Below, piece after piece: positions 5,336 through 5,715 of a stretch of DNA of 5,715 nucleotides. The first letter of the stretch is position 1; each line of letters begins with the position of its first letter. A program made the position numbers and the translations under genes. Location of the stretch: positions 6,028 to 11,742 of the forward strand of contig MGOE01000133.1 of assembly GCA_001797035.1 (NCBI GenBank), written 5' to 3'. Source of the stretch: Chloroflexi bacterium RBG_16_72_14. GTDB taxonomy: Bacteria; Chloroflexota; Limnocylindria; Limnocylindrales; CSP1-4. Under the pieces are notes generated by a model. The model did no database searches and was not told where the DNA came from. It saw only the letters and a list, made by a program, of their open reading frames with translations.

Positions 5336-5715
5336 TCACTCCTCTCGGATGATGCCGTTCGAGCGCGCGGGCCCCGGCCGCGCGCGGGACGAGCGAGGGT
5401 GGCGCCGGTCGCCTCGGCCTGCTCGGCCACGCGGGCGAGGATCCACAGCAGGTCGGCGAGGCGGTTCAGGTACGGCAGCAGCCGGCCCTCCGCGAGCCCC
5501 GGGTCGACGGCCGCCAGCGCGACGGTGCGACGCTCCGCGCGGCGGACGATCGTGCGGGCGAGCTCCAGCGCGGCGCTGACGCGCGTCGCGCCCGGCACGA
5601 CGAACTCGCGTGGCAGCGCGATCGCCGCCTCCATCTCGCGCAGCGTCGCGTCGAGCCGCTCGACCATCGCGCCCGAGACGCGCGTCTCGCCGTCCTGCTG
5701 CCGGTCACGGGCGTC
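5332..5715 (-). CDS. PduO-type cob(I)alamin adenosyltransferase, C-terminal part (cut by window edge)
   Basis: The minus-strand frame is open to the right edge and gives 127 residues ending at TGA 5334-5332. The ATG at 5667 is internal: the frame continues upstream (DARDRQQDGETRVSGAMVERL), as expected for this family. PduO/MMAB enzymes transfer the adenosyl group of ATP to cob(I)alamin to make coenzyme B12 in the cytoplasm. The evidence is the family's C-terminal pattern: a MVERL helix, FVVPGATRVSAALELART where most members have a PGG turn, RRAERR carrying the conserved Arg/Glu of the active-site helix, and YLNRLADLLWILAR, the near-invariant final helix. About 60 to 80 N-terminal residues, including the ATP-binding TGDxGxT region, lie outside the window. 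A basic, probably disordered tail of about 25 residues (ARPARGRGPRARTASSERSE) follows the last helix. It precedes and overlaps the BI-1 gene; the metabolic link between them is unclear. Confidence 0.88.
   Translation of the reverse strand, partial: DARDRQQDGETRVSGAMVERLDATLREMEAAIALPREFVVPGATRVSAALELARTIVRRAERRTVALAAVDPGLAEGRLLPYLNRLADLLWILARVAEQAEATGATLARPARGRGPRARTASSERSE
5339..5346 (-). promoter_or_regulatory. Ribosome binding site of the BI-1 gene, inside the adenosyltransferase end
   Basis: The minus strand reads GAGAGGAG here, within the last codons of the adenosyltransferase gene. It is followed by TGAATGATG, which contains the upstream stop and two consecutive ATG codons. Spacing from GGAG is three bases to the first ATG and six to the second. 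Six is the more usual distance, so the second ATG (overlapping the stop as TGATG) is probably preferred. The arrangement points to translational coupling. Confidence 0.7.

Noticed and set aside
2730..5339. Minus-strand open frame of about 870 codons spanning the EAL region and the BI-1 gene
   Set aside because: It runs antisense to the GGDEF/EAL gene and overlaps the BI-1 gene in another frame. Composition is Arg/Pro/Gln/His-rich with no domain pattern. High GC removes stop codons and explains its length.

Overview
The window is very GC-rich with strong G/C preference at third codon positions. Genes are tightly packed and have clear Shine-Dalgarno sites. The gene content and protein style suggest a high-GC bacterium such as an actinobacterium (Thermoleophilia-like) or a Limnocylindria-type Chloroflexota. 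This assignment is inference from style only; no rRNA or other marker gene is present.

Layout: (1) At the left edge, on the minus strand, lie the first 13 codons of a flavodoxin-fold protein with a good ribosome binding site. (2) About 600 bases of divergent intergenic DNA follow. This stretch carries four short direct-repeat clusters, two GC-rich inverted repeats and one doubtful small ORF. (3) A 1,328-residue plus-strand gene encodes a soluble cyclic-di-GMP protein with the order GAF-GAF-GAF-GGDEF-GAF-GGDEF-EAL. (4) Convergent to it, on the minus strand, is a two-gene unit: the C-terminal part of a PduO-type cob(I)alamin adenosyltransferase, then a seven-helix Bax inhibitor-1 (BI-1/YccA) family membrane protein. 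The two are joined by a stop/start overlap. The stop codons of the GGDEF/EAL gene and the BI-1 gene overlap on one CTAG palindrome, so no intergenic DNA separates them.

How the genes work together: the large protein looks able both to make and to break cyclic-di-GMP. Its first GGDEF domain has all recognised catalytic residues and an inhibitory RxxD site. Its second GGDEF has a changed signature (GSDEF) but keeps the nucleotide-binding residues. Its EAL domain has every catalytic residue I can check. Four GAF domains supply sensory input. The adenosyltransferase/BI-1 pair is probably co-transcribed, but I see no obvious shared pathway. I found no mobile element, CRISPR array, RNA gene or convincing intrinsic terminator. 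I did not find a clearly new biological system. The most notable items are the dual-GGDEF architecture, the repeat-rich divergent intergenic region, and the overlapping stop codons.
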